NCBI GenBank assembly: GCA_934463175.1
Contig: CAKSIW010000003.1
Coordinates: 14,816-78,815, forward strand
Reading direction: 5' to 3'
From: an uncultured Clostridia bacterium
GTDB lineage: Bacteria > Bacillota > Clostridia > Monoglobales > Monoglobaceae
DNA: 64,000 nt
The position numbers and the translations under genes were made by a program. The notes below the pieces were generated by a model. It was not told the DNA's origin. It saw nothing but the letters and a program-made list of their open reading frames with translations, and ran no database searches. Below, piece by piece: positions 42,391 through 52,707 of the stretch (position 1 is its first letter; each line of letters opens with the position of its first letter).

Positions 42391-43869
42391 TCAACCCAAC
42401 TTTTTTCTTCCCCCTGCACAGCCGCGGTATTCGTCCCAGAACCACTCCGCGGTTTTTGTCATCACAACGCCGATCTCGTCGCCCTTGAACGAAAATGTCA
42501 TTGTTGAATTTCCGAGATATTCGCCCGCGGTCTGATTCCGAATCACAAGCGTGTGACCGTCCTTCCATGCCGCAGATGACAGTGTGCGGTAGCCTTTTCC
42601 CGACGGAACATCAATCTGTTCAAAGAAATAGTGCGTTTCGGGGAAAACATATTCCGCGTTTCTGCCGAAACCGAAGTGAAGCTCCTTCTCACCTCTCGGT
42701 GTCACAAGCCGCAGAGTTCCGCCGCCGTCCTCAAACCCGAAGCAAAGCTCCGAAATCTTCATCGGATTGTCCTCCATGACATACACAGCACCGTTCACCT
42801 CACTGCTCATCTCCGAGCTTGCTCCGCCTTTCACAACCGACGGTTTCAGTGACCTGCATTTTTCAAGCAGAGCGTTATATTCTGCCGTGTTTCCCTTCAT
42901 CGGCTCAGAAAGCTTTGGTATGATTTGCCTTCTCAGCTCTTCATATATGAACTGATATGTCAGATCCGAGCCTTGGCAGTCGGCAGTGTTGCAGAATATG
43001 AAATCCTCCTTCGGGAAACAAATCGCATGCTGTCCGCCCATACCGCGGAACGCAAACGAGCCGTCGTCCGAAATCCATATCTGATAGCCATAGCCGCCGC
43101 GCCACATCATATTGTCTGACCACTCATCATTGAAGATTTGCTTTGACGTTGCACGTCTCACATAGTCCTCCGATATGAGCTGTTTCCCCTCAAACCGTCC
43201 GCCGTGATTGAAAACGCAGGCAAACTTTGCCAAATCGCGCAGGGTTGCCATTATGCCCGAACCGCCCCATGAATAGCCGTCTGTTCCTCTGACGCACCAT
43301 GCGTCCTCCGAAAAGCCAATCGGATCGAGAAGCTTTTCGCGCATATAGTCAAGCAGTCTTTTTCCGCTGAGTCTTTCAACCAGTGCGCACAGTGTGTAGG
43401 TTGCCGCGGTGTCATAAAGGAAAACCGTTCCCGGCGGATGATTGACGGGACAGCCCAGATATGACTTTATCCACGGTCCGCCGCCGGAATAGTGCTTTGT
43501 TTCCACAAACGGCGACGCCATTTTAAGCAAATCCTCAACCCTTGTGTCAAGCAGCCATTTGTGCGGATTGTCGGGCAGAAATTCCTGAAAATAGTCCGCA
43601 ATTCTGCTGTCAAGCCTGATTCTGCCCTCGTCAAGCATAAGCCCGATTGCAGCCGAGGTGAAGCTTTTGCTGATTGAATACATTCTTTGAAGAGTGTCCT
43701 CCGCATACGGCGGACAATATCCTTCAGCAAAAATTTTCTCGCCGCGCATCATCAGAAAGCTGTGAAGATTGACTCCCCGCGCCTCAAGTGCCTCAATATA
43801 CCGTCTCACAGCCTCCGACGGCACGCCTGCCTCCTCGGGCGTTATGCATTTCAGTTTTGTATCCTTCAT
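42391..43869 (-). CDS. Serine beta-lactamase-fold hydrolase (esterase-like)
   Basis: This 492-residue protein has the class C beta-lactamase/D-Ala-D-Ala carboxypeptidase fold. The nucleophile motif S-x-x-K is seen in RMYSISKSFTSAAIGLM, with a second motif near VFLYDTAATYTLCALVERLS and a glycine-rich third motif (GMGGQHAICFP). A C-terminal beta domain of about 130 residues follows. It has no signal peptide, so it should be cytoplasmic. Placed between the sugar permeases and the LamG-like secreted protein, it may be a carbohydrate esterase removing acyl groups from pectin fragments; that is inference. ATG 43869 is chosen because AAGGAGG precedes it. Confidence 0.85.
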   Translation of the reverse strand: MKDTKLKCITPEEAGVPSEAVRRYIEALEARGVNLHSFLMMRGEKIFAEGYCPPYAEDTLQRMYSISKSFTSAAIGLMLDEGRIRLDSRIADYFQEFLPDNPHKWLLDTRVEDLLKMASPFVETKHYSGGGPWIKSYLGCPVNHPPGTVFLYDTAATYTLCALVERLSGKRLLDYMREKLLDPIGFSEDAWCVRGTDGYSWGGSGIMATLRDLAKFACVFNHGGRFEGKQLISEDYVRRATSKQIFNDEWSDNMMWRGGYGYQIWISDDGSFAFRGMGGQHAICFPKEDFIFCNTADCQGSDLTYQFIYEELRRQIIPKLSEPMKGNTAEYNALLEKCRSLKPSVVKGGASSEMSSEVNGAVYVMEDNPMKISELCFGFEDGGGTLRLVTPRGEKELHFGFGRNAEYVFPETHYFFEQIDVPSGKGYRTLSSAAWKDGHTLVIRNQTAGEYLGNSTMTFSFKGDEIGVVMTKTAEWFWDEYRGCAGGRKKLG

Positions 43870-43883
43870 TCCGCACGTCCTCC

Positions 43884-44768
43884 TTATCCTTTCACCGCAC
43901 CAATCATAACACCTTTGATGAAATAACGCTGAATGAACGGATATACGCACAGAATCGGTATTGTTGAAATTACAATTGTTGCATATCTGATGTTTGCGGC
44001 ATAGGCAACTTCATCTGCCGATGAAACACTGCCGCTCTGGTTAACACCGCCGCCTTCCTGGAGCAGAATGTCGCGGAGACACATCTGAAGCGGTTTCCAC
44101 TGCGGCTTGGTGATGTAGAGCAGTCCCGACATATAATCATTCCAGATACCGACCGCATAATACAGGGATATGACCGCCACAATCGGCGTGGCAAGCGGCA
44201 GCATAACCTTCCAGAAAATGCTGAATGTGCCTGCCCCGTCAATGCGCGCCGCCTCGTCCAGCGACGCAGGAATGCTTTTGAAATAGCTCAGTGTGATGAT
44301 CAGGTTATATGCGCTCACCGCATTCGGAATTATCATTGCAAACGGTGTGTTCAAGATGCCCAGACTGCGCACCGTCAGATATGTCGGAATCATTCCGCCG
44401 CCGAAATACATGCTGAATGTGATCAGCATCATGATTGTGTTCCGCCCTCTCATTCTGCTTCTTGAAAGACAGAACGCCGCCGATGTGGTCAGAATCACGC
44501 TCAGGAGAGTTCCAACCGTGACATATAGAATCGTGTTGCGGTAGCCGAGCCAGATTGTGCCGTTTTTAAGCACGCTCAGATAGCTGTAGAGTCCGAAGCC
44601 TCTCGGCAGCAGAACAAACGCCGAGCCTCTGTAGAACGCCGCAGGGTCGCTCACCGACGCAACCAGAACATAGTAGCACGGATAAAGCGTCACCAATGTG
44701 AGGCATATCAGAAAAACCGTGTTTGCCGCGTCAAAAATATGTCCGCTGATTGATTTTTTAATTTTCAT
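43884..44768 (-). CDS. ABC sugar importer permease, LplC/YtcP type (second system)
   Basis: This is a membrane permease of about 294 residues with the EAA loop DEAARIDGAGTFSIFWKVMLP and the C-terminal ending KGVMIGAVKG. It closely parallels the permease at 3018-3902. MKIKKSISGH is the preferred start because AAGGCGG lies upstream at a normal distance; an upstream GTG is possible. It is part of the rhamnogalacturonan import system of this locus. Confidence 0.92.
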   Translation of the reverse strand: MKIKKSISGHIFDAANTVFLICLTLVTLYPCYYVLVASVSDPAAFYRGSAFVLLPRGFGLYSYLSVLKNGTIWLGYRNTILYVTVGTLLSVILTTSAAFCLSRSRMRGRNTIMMLITFSMYFGGGMIPTYLTVRSLGILNTPFAMIIPNAVSAYNLIITLSYFKSIPASLDEAARIDGAGTFSIFWKVMLPLATPIVAVISLYYAVGIWNDYMSGLLYITKPQWKPLQMCLRDILLQEGGGVNQSGSVSSADEVAYAANIRYATIVISTIPILCVYPFIQRYFIKGVMIGAVKG

Positions 44769-44781
44769 ATCCGTCACCGCC

Positions 44782-45735
44782 TTACCATAATCCTTCGCCG
44801 CTTATTTTCTTTGTCACACGGTTTGCAGTTGCCAGAAGAATCAGGTTGCAAACTGAGTTGAACACAGAAACCGCGGTCGAATATCCGTAGTCCGCCTCCA
44901 GAAGACCCTGCCTGTAGACATAGGTCGAAATAACATCGGCTGTTTTATAGATTGTGGGATTATACATGAGAATGATTTTTTCATATCCCACCGTCAGTGT
45001 TTTTCCTATCTGCATGACAAGCAGCACAATGATTGTTGAAGCAATGCACGGCAGCGTCACGTGAATGACCTGTCCGAACCGTCCTGCTCCGTCGATTTTT
45101 GCCGCCTCATAAAGCTCCTGGTCAACACCTGCAATTGCCGCAACATAGATAATGCTGTTCCAGCCGAGTGCCTGCCATATATTGCTGATTACATATATCC
45201 ACGGAAAATATTCCGGAGTTGTCATGAACGGAATCGGCGCAAGCCCCATCGCTGCACGGATTTCGTTGAAAACGCCTTCCATTGAAACAAAGCTCATCAG
45301 AATGCTGACCGCAACAACGCTTGATATGAAATACGGCATATATGTGATTGTCTGCACCGCTTTTTTAAACCGCAGATTGTGCACCTCGTTCAAAAGGAGT
45401 GCCAGTATGATCGGGAGCGGAAAGCCCAGAACCAGTGCAAGTCCGCTGATGACCAGCGTATTGCGGAAAAGCTCCACAAACTTATAGTTGGTCAGGAACT
45501 CAACGAAATTTTCAAGCCCCACAAACTTGCTCCCGAAAATTCCCTTTGTCAGGGAATAGTCCTCAAAGGCTATCAGTGTTCCAAACATAGGCACATATTT
45601 AAAAATCAAGAAGTACAGCAGTGTCGGCAAAAGCATAAGCCACAATTCGCCGTCCGCAAAAAAACCGCTCAGCTTGCCGCCTTTGCGTGTCCGCAAATCC
45701 TTATGCTTTATTTCTGCTTTTCCTGTAGTTCGCAT
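44782..45735 (-). CDS. ABC sugar importer permease, LplB/YteP type (second system)
   Basis: This 317-residue permease has the LplB/YteP signatures IFKYVPMFGTLIAFEDYSLT and NEVHNLRFKKAVQTITYMP, and the EAA loop EAAKIDGAGRFGQVIHVTLP. It pairs with the LplC-type protein encoded next. AAGGAGTG precedes the ATG. It lies 14 bases after the binding-protein gene. Confidence 0.92.
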   Translation of the reverse strand: MRTTGKAEIKHKDLRTRKGGKLSGFFADGELWLMLLPTLLYFLIFKYVPMFGTLIAFEDYSLTKGIFGSKFVGLENFVEFLTNYKFVELFRNTLVISGLALVLGFPLPIILALLLNEVHNLRFKKAVQTITYMPYFISSVVAVSILMSFVSMEGVFNEIRAAMGLAPIPFMTTPEYFPWIYVISNIWQALGWNSIIYVAAIAGVDQELYEAAKIDGAGRFGQVIHVTLPCIASTIIVLLVMQIGKTLTVGYEKIILMYNPTIYKTADVISTYVYRQGLLEADYGYSTAVSVFNSVCNLILLATANRVTKKISGEGLW

Positions 45736-45749
45736 TGATGTGTCACTCC

Positions 45750-47333
45750 TTATTCAGCGATTTTAAGATATCTTGCATATGCGGAATTATAAGCTGCAAG
45801 GACATCTTCAAGACCCAGCTTGTTAAGCTCTTCCCTGATATTGTCCATCTCTGAAAGCTTGCGGTTTCCGATGATTATGCCGTTGAACAGCTCGCTTGCA
45901 TAGGCAACAACGTTTGTGCCCTTCTTGCTGATGACATCCTGCTCGTCTGCCGTGAATTTCATGCAGGGTATTGCATTTTCAAAGTTCGCGCTCTTGCTCC
46001 ATACCTCAATTGCGTCCCTGCCCCAGGGCATGAGACTCTGGCTGTATGCGTCCCAAAGCTGCAAGCCGGGGAAGTCTGTGTTATATATGTTCACCGTCAT
46101 GTTGAAGGTTTCGCTTCTGTCCAGACCTTTCGGGTTGTTGTCAAAAAATTCCTGAATGTAGACCTTGCGATCGCCCTCTGTTTTATAGTTGGTGCCCTCA
46201 ATGCCGTAGTTCTCGGCAATTATGCCTTCCTCACTGAAGAAATAGTCAAGCCATTTTGCAACGCCGACAGGGTTTTTGCATGATGTCGTGATTGCAATTT
46301 GTCCGCCGCCGATTCCTTCTTTATATGCAGGGTTGTGCGAAATTCCGCCGAACCACGGAACACCTGCAACATTTTTCGTGCCGTCGTTCATTGAAGCATA
46401 ATATCTTGTGGGCTGAATGCCGAACACAAAGCCTGCACGGTCATTCATCACCTTGCTGTGGAACGAATCCTCGTCCTGAGTCAGATAGTCGGGGTCAATC
46501 AGCCCTTCGCTGTAGAGCTTTCTGAGATATGCCACAGCCTCTTTCATTTCAGGCTCTGCCATGCCGTAGGTGATTTTTCCGTTCTTGATGTAGTAGCTGT
46601 GATATACGCCGAATGCCGATGTGATGTTGCCTATGCCGTATGAATTGTTGTCGCCGCCGCGTCCGCCGAACGGGATTTCATCGGCTTTGCCGTTTCCGTT
46701 GGGGTCCTGTGTCTTGAACGCTTTGAGAACCTCATACAGTTCGTCCGTATTTGTGGGCATCTTAAGTCCCAGCTTGTCAAGCCAGTCCTGACGGATCAGC
46801 GGGCCTAAATACACTCTGAGCTCCTTGTCTGCTCTGAAGCAGGGGATATATTCATAGCTTCCGTCCTCATTCGCAAACTGCGCCTTCAGCTCGGGGTTCT
46901 CGTCAAGATATTTCTTGAGGTTCGGCATATATTTCTCATAATCGCTGAGCTTAACAATAACTCCGTCTTCAACATATTTTGCCGAACCACCCGGAACGGT
47001 GTTCCATGTTGTCTGAATGAGGTCGGGATATTCACCGCCCGCAATCAGCAGATTGAACTGCTCCTTTGCCGCAGCCCATGTCGGGTTTGTCCATTCAATA
47101 TGGCAGCCCGTGGCTTTTTCTGCAATCTGATATACCTGAATTTCGTTTCTGTCCTTCGCGCCTGCCTTTGCCGCACCGCCTGACATCGGCGCGAAAATCG
47201 TAACGGTTTTCGGTATCTCGCCGTCAGCCATGCTCTTCTCGTCCGAACCGTTTCCGCAGCCCGCAAGCCCGACGGTGACGAATGCTGCCAGAACTGTCAA
47301 CACTACACATCTGAAAAAATTCTTGTTTTTCAT
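45750..47333 (-). CDS. LipO-type sugar-binding lipoprotein (second system)
   Basis: This 527-residue extracellular binding protein has a lipoprotein signal (FVTVGLAGCGNG). The body has the family 1 binding fold with a calcium-loop-like DPNGNGKADEIPFGG (residues about 215-230) and an aromatic-rich sugar site (RQDWLDKLGLKMPTNTDEL). It is longer than the first system's protein and has a different C-terminus, so the substrates probably differ. Encoded between GH105 and the permeases, it most likely binds unsaturated rhamnogalacturonan oligosaccharides. Confidence 0.9.
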   Translation of the reverse strand: MKNKNFFRCVVLTVLAAFVTVGLAGCGNGSDEKSMADGEIPKTVTIFAPMSGGAAKAGAKDRNEIQVYQIAEKATGCHIEWTNPTWAAAKEQFNLLIAGGEYPDLIQTTWNTVPGGSAKYVEDGVIVKLSDYEKYMPNLKKYLDENPELKAQFANEDGSYEYIPCFRADKELRVYLGPLIRQDWLDKLGLKMPTNTDELYEVLKAFKTQDPNGNGKADEIPFGGRGGDNNSYGIGNITSAFGVYHSYYIKNGKITYGMAEPEMKEAVAYLRKLYSEGLIDPDYLTQDEDSFHSKVMNDRAGFVFGIQPTRYYASMNDGTKNVAGVPWFGGISHNPAYKEGIGGGQIAITTSCKNPVGVAKWLDYFFSEEGIIAENYGIEGTNYKTEGDRKVYIQEFFDNNPKGLDRSETFNMTVNIYNTDFPGLQLWDAYSQSLMPWGRDAIEVWSKSANFENAIPCMKFTADEQDVISKKGTNVVAYASELFNGIIIGNRKLSEMDNIREELNKLGLEDVLAAYNSAYARYLKIAE

Positions 47334-47363
47334 TTCTTCGCCTCTTTCTTTTATATTTATTTA

Positions 47364-48470
47364 TTATTTTTCATTCATTTTTGCAACCTCGGCACACATA
47401 AGCAAAAATGTTCCCACGCCGTGCAGGTCATTTTCGCAGGTCGGTCTTTCGATATATCCCTCGTAATCGCAAACACCTGTTCCTATGCACACGTTGCTGA
47501 CCAAAATATCGTCGCCGCGCTTGCCCATGCTGTCATATATCGCGTCAAAGCACTCATTGACATATTCACAATATTCACTGCCCAGAAAGCCCTCTGTCAC
47601 CGCCTTGGCAATTGCGGCTGTGAACAGGCAGCTGCATGATGTCTCAATCCAGTTGCCTTCGCACCCGCCCTTATCCACCACCTGATACCATTGCTTTGTT
47701 TTTTCATCACGGTATTTCATGACGGCTTTGAGCATTGCCTCTTCGATTTTTTCAAGTTTTTCGCGGTCGGGGTGCGTTTGAGGCACATATTCCAGCAGAA
47801 TCATCACCGACAAAACATACCACCCCTGAGCTCTTCCCCAGACCTCGGGCGAAAGCCCCGTTTCCTTGTCCGCCCACGTCTCTTCCTTCGACTCGTCCCA
47901 TGCGTGATACATGAGACCGTTTTCTGCCTTCAGCATATGTTCATGCATAATGAGTGCCTGTCTGACCGCCTCATTTAAAAATCCAAGCTCTCCGCTGTAG
48001 CTTGCATATTCCGCCTGAATCGGTCCTGCCATATAAAGCGAATCCAGCCACATCTGATTCGGGTGGCAGTCCTTGTGCCAAAAGCCGCCTGCCTTGTTCT
48101 TTTTCCAATTTCTCAATATTCCGATTAATGTGTCGAGGGCTTTCTGATACCTTTCATCTCCTGTTTTGTTATACAGGGTGAACAGCAGCACTCCCGGCTG
48201 AATGTCGTCCAGTCTTGTCGGGTCAAACTTAACAATTGAACCGTCAGGCTGAATGATTGAATCGACCCACGATTTTATGTAATCGTAATACTTCACCTCG
48301 CCTGTCAGGCGGTATGTCTCCAGCATACCCGACAGGAACACTCCCTGATGATAGTGAAACAGCTTTTTCGGAGGCAGATCCTTTGCCTCGGGAAACTTTC
48401 TCATCATCGTGTCGCACATGCGGCACGCAATATCAATAACCTTGTCTTTCACAGCAAATGTCCTTTCCAT
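47364..48470 (-). CDS. GH105 unsaturated rhamnogalacturonyl hydrolase
   Basis: This 368-residue (alpha/alpha)6-barrel enzyme resembles YteR/YesR. The catalytic Asp is in PNQMWLDSLYMAGP, and the substrate-binding HAWDES and SPEVWGRAQGWYVLS are conserved. It removes the 4,5-unsaturated galacturonyl residue from the non-reducing end of oligomers made by rhamnogalacturonan lyases. It has no signal peptide, so it works in the cytoplasm after uptake. The ATG at 48470 (or GTG at 48476) has only a weak ribosome binding site. Confidence 0.93.
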   Translation of the reverse strand: MERTFAVKDKVIDIACRMCDTMMRKFPEAKDLPPKKLFHYHQGVFLSGMLETYRLTGEVKYYDYIKSWVDSIIQPDGSIVKFDPTRLDDIQPGVLLFTLYNKTGDERYQKALDTLIGILRNWKKNKAGGFWHKDCHPNQMWLDSLYMAGPIQAEYASYSGELGFLNEAVRQALIMHEHMLKAENGLMYHAWDESKEETWADKETGLSPEVWGRAQGWYVLSVMILLEYVPQTHPDREKLEKIEEAMLKAVMKYRDEKTKQWYQVVDKGGCEGNWIETSCSCLFTAAIAKAVTEGFLGSEYCEYVNECFDAIYDSMGKRGDDILVSNVCIGTGVCDYEGYIERPTCENDLHGVGTFLLMCAEVAKMNEK

Positions 48471-48515
48471 ATTCACGTCTTTTGCTGCGCGGAAGATTTT
48501 TCCGCGCAGTCTTTA

Positions 48516-51500
48516 CTACTTTAAATTTACCCAGATTCTCGTCAGTGAGCCGAGCGTCACCGGATCGCTGCCTTCCGCGCGCTCCGACACAAGGCGGACG
48601 CTTTGAAGCAGCTCAAACAGCGTCATATCCTTCCTGCCCAAAAGCTCATATCCCAAATTGATTGTCATTCGTTCACTGTATTTGTTCAATGCGCTGTTTT
48701 CCGCAGAGAACCAGTTTATATATTTGCCCGAGTCGGAAATGAGCGGATATGCATATGAGGCAAAGGTGTCAAGCGGCGCGAATCTGACTCCGTTCGCGTC
48801 CGTCACGGTCACGTCCGTCATCGCGTCCTTTGTCTGCTTATGCAGCGAGATGTCCTCCACCTTGATTCCGCTGCCGTTGGAGTCCCAAGCCCAGAAATTG
48901 TTAATGCTGCTGACGCGCTCTGTTCCGGCACGTCTGCGGTAGTTCTTTGCAAGCATAATCTCCGTGCCGCCCTCGGGGGTGACGTATGCGTCAAATGTAT
49001 CGTCATCAAGCCGCACAACCATGCGGAAGCGGTATGACTTATCCTTCTCATACGGCACTTCATTCTCCGCCTTATAGGTGTCATTGTCATATGAATCAAT
49101 CATGCCGTTGCTGTAGAAGCGCACACGGAACTGGGGGTTGGCGTTGCCTGTCACAACGCACTCATCTGAGGATATGCTCAGCACGCCGTCCACTTTGTCA
49201 TAAAGCGGCGTTGCGGTGAACTCAAGCTCAAATGTTCCCGTCTGTTTCACCAGCTCATCAACGTTTACGCTTCTGTCATAGTTTTGATATGACAGCATGG
49301 AGAACGCTGACTTTTGTTTGAGCGGAATCACAAACTTTCTGTCAAATGTCGCGTTTCCGCGGCTCACGCGTGCTGTCAGCGTGACCGTGCCGCAATCTAT
49401 GCGGTCGCGGTTCAGCGTGCCTGCGCTGTCAAGAATATCTTCCCTGTCAGAGAACCACTCCACTCGGGTGCCGTGTATTGAAACAGGCGACAGATATACA
49501 TCAGATGACAGCTCATCTCCCTTATATTCAACAGTGAGAGCCTCCGCACCGAGTCTGACCGCCTGTTCGTCCGTCAGAGACGGGTTTTCAAGACGTTCTT
49601 TGATTACGCGCAGCCCTGCCTTTTCAAGCACTCCGCTTGCGGAAGCACCCAGCGCGCCTGTCAGCTCTGCACAGAACTCATCCCATGTCGGGTTTTCGCT
49701 TTTCAGGCTTATGTCACAGCCCAGCGATTCCTTCACAAGCGTTTTCAGCTCCTCTGCGCTCAATGCGCGTTCCGCCTCCGCGTTTTTCAGAGATGTTCCG
49801 CCAAACGCCGACATTCCGACACCGCTTATTTTTTGTGCGCTGCCGTTGAACGCAACATAAATCGCGCCGTTCTCGGGGTATGTGTCTCCTCCCTGTGTGA
49901 CCGTGATTCTGACACCGCCCGATTCGCGTGCGACATCAACTTTATATCCGCAGCCGTCCTTGACGGGGAATTTTCCGTCCGTAATCCTGACTGAGGTCTC
50001 AAAATCACCCTTCATTGAGAACTCGATTTTATCCGCGCTGTATTCCGCAACGTCCGCCTCGGCATGACCCGTGAACTCATCAATATATATCGGTCTTTGT
50101 ATCGCCGCCATGACGTCCTTCCAATACATATGCCGCGCCAGCGTGACCTCATAGGCTGAGTCAATCACATTCGGCGCGCCTTCCCACAGGCGGTTGCCGT
50201 CATATGTGACTGCCACATCCTGCTCCCAGACCTCCTCCGTTCCCGTTGCACCCTCGGGTGCAAGACAATAGAGGAACATTGATTTTGTTCCGTCAAGCTC
50301 ATAGGTGTTTCTTGTCACGTGCGGGAATTCAACCGTACAGTCGCCGTCATAGCCCAGACAGCGCGTGCCGTTGCTGAACACCACCGCCAAATCTTCATAG
50401 CCGAGTTCTTCAATCTCATCGCGGTAATCAATGAATATCTGACTTAATATATCCGATATTCTCAGCAAAGCAAAATTATAGCCGATTCTCGACTGAAAGC
50501 CCGTGGGTGCGCCATAGCCTATGTCGTTTGCAACATTCCCCAGACCGCCGACCGAACATGCAATATATCCCTCCAGGAAGCTTAGCATGGATTTTAAATA
50601 TTTCGTGTCATCGGTGTGCAGAAACGCGGAAGCGAGAATGTCAACGGCAAGAATGGTTGAACGCCCGTCAATATAGCGATCTCCCTTTTCATCAACCTCA
50701 TATTTTTCCTTGTCGCCCGACGGGGATATGAGAAGCTGACCGAATTTTTCATTCTCTCCGCAGAGAAAGTCGCCCATTTTTTTGACAATTGCAAGAACCT
50801 TCGGGCTGTCTTCAAAATAAAGAAGATGTGCTATTCCGCGAAAGCCTATTAGATTTACCCAATACTTTTGCGGAAGCTGCCGTTTGTAGCCCTCGGGGAT
50901 TGCCTGATAATACAGCGAGCCGTCGTGGTAATATGCCTGTGTGTAATTGCCGTCTTCAAGCTGTGCGTTTTCCGCCCACTGCACAACGGCGTCGGAGGCT
51001 TGCTTAAAACGCTCATCGTGGAAGAACTGCGACGCTAAATATGTTGACCTTGCTCTGATCATGCCGCGCGACTCTAAATATTCGCCCTTGTTCGGCACTC
51101 TGTACGGGTTGCTTGCATTTCCGAAATACCAATACTCAACCTGGTTTGTGCCAAGGGTCGGTCTTGCATACATATCCTCAATGGTGCGCTGTGAGCACAG
51201 CTTGTATGTGTCATACACCCATTCATCGCCCGTCAGCACATATGCCATATAAAGACCGCTCTCGTCACCGTACAGTGAGTGGCTTCCCCAAAAGCCCACG
51301 CCGCTTGCTTCGCTTTTTGCCCTTGTCACATTCATACGGTACCGCATTAACCCTGTCATTTCTTTATGCATACCGCGGTATACACCGATATCCGACCTGA
51401 TTTCCGAAACGTTTACAATCGCCGAGAATATATCCTCATCGCCTGTCTGCATATATCCGTAGCCTAAGTTATATTCAAGCTCGCCTACAACATTTGCGGT

Positions 51501-52688
51501 AAAATCGTCAAACTTATCTGTATATGCGTTATAATCTCTGTAGCTGCCTGCCTCAAAAAGCCCGACGGATGACGCAAACACCTTCTTCATGCTGTCCATG
51601 AACTCACGGACCACGCCGCCCACAATTGTGTTTTTAATCAGCCCTGCCTTCACATACTGATTTATGTCCGCCTTTGCGTTCGGCGGATATGCAAGGGTTT
51701 TTGTCCAGTTTTCTCCGTCTCCGCCGAAACAGATGTGAAGGTGACAGGTTCTCGACATTCCGTCATACCACGTGAAGCTTTTTCCGTTGTTCAGCGGTGA
51801 GAAGTCCACTGAATTTTCCCTTATCACATAACCTGTTTTTGAAGCGTCCTCAATAGAGCCGTTAAATCTTGTATCATCGTATGTGGCAAGCTGCATTGAG
51901 CCCATATCCAAAAAGTCAGAATCGACAATCCCGTTTTCTGTTTTTCCGTCACACGGTGCTCCGATTGTCAGCCCAACGCTTTCTATATCAATATGGTTTG
52001 TCACGGTAATGCGGTGGTCAATCTGAAGCTTTGACGCGCCCTCCGCGATTGTAATATACATCTGCCCCGTTATGTCTTTTCTGACAGGGCCTTTGACGTC
52101 CAGTTTGATGTAGCTGTCCGTGTGCTTCAGCACCTCAAAATCGGTGATTTGCATATAATCGGTTTTGCCGTCAGCCGTAACATAAAGATTTATACCGCCC
52201 GAAAGCTGCTCCGTTCCGTTATACCTGAGACTTTCTATACCGTTCATTCCAACGGTCATGTCAATTTTTTCGGAATGAACCGTCAGCCTGTCGTGCGTTT
52301 TTGTGTATGTTGTCTTTCTCTCGGGCGGAGTACCGTTTGTGATGACCATGCGTTTATATTCATTCGGCTTCAGGTCAACCTTTCCCGAAACCAAAAGCCA
52401 CTTAATGCTGCCGTCATCATATGTTTCAAGAGACTCGGCGTCCGAAACAACAGGCTTGCCGTCCTCGGTCAGGCAAATGTTATCCGCCGAATAAAGCAGT
52501 CCTTCCTCAATGGCAACGCCTCTCCTGAAGAAATAGTCCTTAACCTCAACGCCGCTGCGTTCCTGAACCGTGAAGGGAATGGAAAGCTTCCCGTTTGTTC
52601 CCGACGCAAATGCGGCAATTGGCAAAAGTCCTGCCGCAAGTGCTGCGCTGACAATGCAGGCAATCAATCTGACAGCCGTTTTTTTCAT
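48516..52688 (-). CDS. Large secreted exo-rhamnogalacturonan lyase-like protein (PL26/YetA-like)
   Basis: This 1390-residue exported protein has a signal peptide (ACIVSAALAAGLLPIAAFA). The N-terminal beta region (IPFTVQERSGVEVKDYFFRR, GSIKWLLVSGKVDLKPNEYK) resembles the RIFT-barrel start of PcRGLX/YetA proteins. A helical toroid-like region follows (about residues 370-800; FWGSHSLYGDESGLYMAYVL, DGRSTILAVDILASAFLHTD). The remaining 500 residues include Ig-like and LamG-like domains (YRFRMVVRLDDDTFDAYVTP). It is longer than known PL26 enzymes because of these additions. Its place before GH105 fits a lyase that makes the unsaturated ends GH105 removes. The family call is tentative. Confidence 0.6.
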   Translation of the reverse strand: MKKTAVRLIACIVSAALAAGLLPIAAFASGTNGKLSIPFTVQERSGVEVKDYFFRRGVAIEEGLLYSADNICLTEDGKPVVSDAESLETYDDGSIKWLLVSGKVDLKPNEYKRMVITNGTPPERKTTYTKTHDRLTVHSEKIDMTVGMNGIESLRYNGTEQLSGGINLYVTADGKTDYMQITDFEVLKHTDSYIKLDVKGPVRKDITGQMYITIAEGASKLQIDHRITVTNHIDIESVGLTIGAPCDGKTENGIVDSDFLDMGSMQLATYDDTRFNGSIEDASKTGYVIRENSVDFSPLNNGKSFTWYDGMSRTCHLHICFGGDGENWTKTLAYPPNAKADINQYVKAGLIKNTIVGGVVREFMDSMKKVFASSVGLFEAGSYRDYNAYTDKFDDFTANVVGELEYNLGYGYMQTGDEDIFSAIVNVSEIRSDIGVYRGMHKEMTGLMRYRMNVTRAKSEASGVGFWGSHSLYGDESGLYMAYVLTGDEWVYDTYKLCSQRTIEDMYARPTLGTNQVEYWYFGNASNPYRVPNKGEYLESRGMIRARSTYLASQFFHDERFKQASDAVVQWAENAQLEDGNYTQAYYHDGSLYYQAIPEGYKRQLPQKYWVNLIGFRGIAHLLYFEDSPKVLAIVKKMGDFLCGENEKFGQLLISPSGDKEKYEVDEKGDRYIDGRSTILAVDILASAFLHTDDTKYLKSMLSFLEGYIACSVGGLGNVANDIGYGAPTGFQSRIGYNFALLRISDILSQIFIDYRDEIEELGYEDLAVVFSNGTRCLGYDGDCTVEFPHVTRNTYELDGTKSMFLYCLAPEGATGTEEVWEQDVAVTYDGNRLWEGAPNVIDSAYEVTLARHMYWKDVMAAIQRPIYIDEFTGHAEADVAEYSADKIEFSMKGDFETSVRITDGKFPVKDGCGYKVDVARESGGVRITVTQGGDTYPENGAIYVAFNGSAQKISGVGMSAFGGTSLKNAEAERALSAEELKTLVKESLGCDISLKSENPTWDEFCAELTGALGASASGVLEKAGLRVIKERLENPSLTDEQAVRLGAEALTVEYKGDELSSDVYLSPVSIHGTRVEWFSDREDILDSAGTLNRDRIDCGTVTLTARVSRGNATFDRKFVIPLKQKSAFSMLSYQNYDRSVNVDELVKQTGTFELEFTATPLYDKVDGVLSISSDECVVTGNANPQFRVRFYSNGMIDSYDNDTYKAENEVPYEKDKSYRFRMVVRLDDDTFDAYVTPEGGTEIMLAKNYRRRAGTERVSSINNFWAWDSNGSGIKVEDISLHKQTKDAMTDVTVTDANGVRFAPLDTFASYAYPLISDSGKYINWFSAENSALNKYSERMTINLGYELLGRKDMTLFELLQSVRLVSERAEGSDPVTLGSLTRIWVNLK

Positions 52689-52707
52689 CTTTTCTGCCTC
52701 CTCCAGC

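Noticed and set aside
49297..49860. Plus-strand frame of 187 codons opposite the PL26-like gene
   Set aside because: Shadow frame; the minus-strand gene has signal peptide, continuous domains and a proper ribosome binding site.
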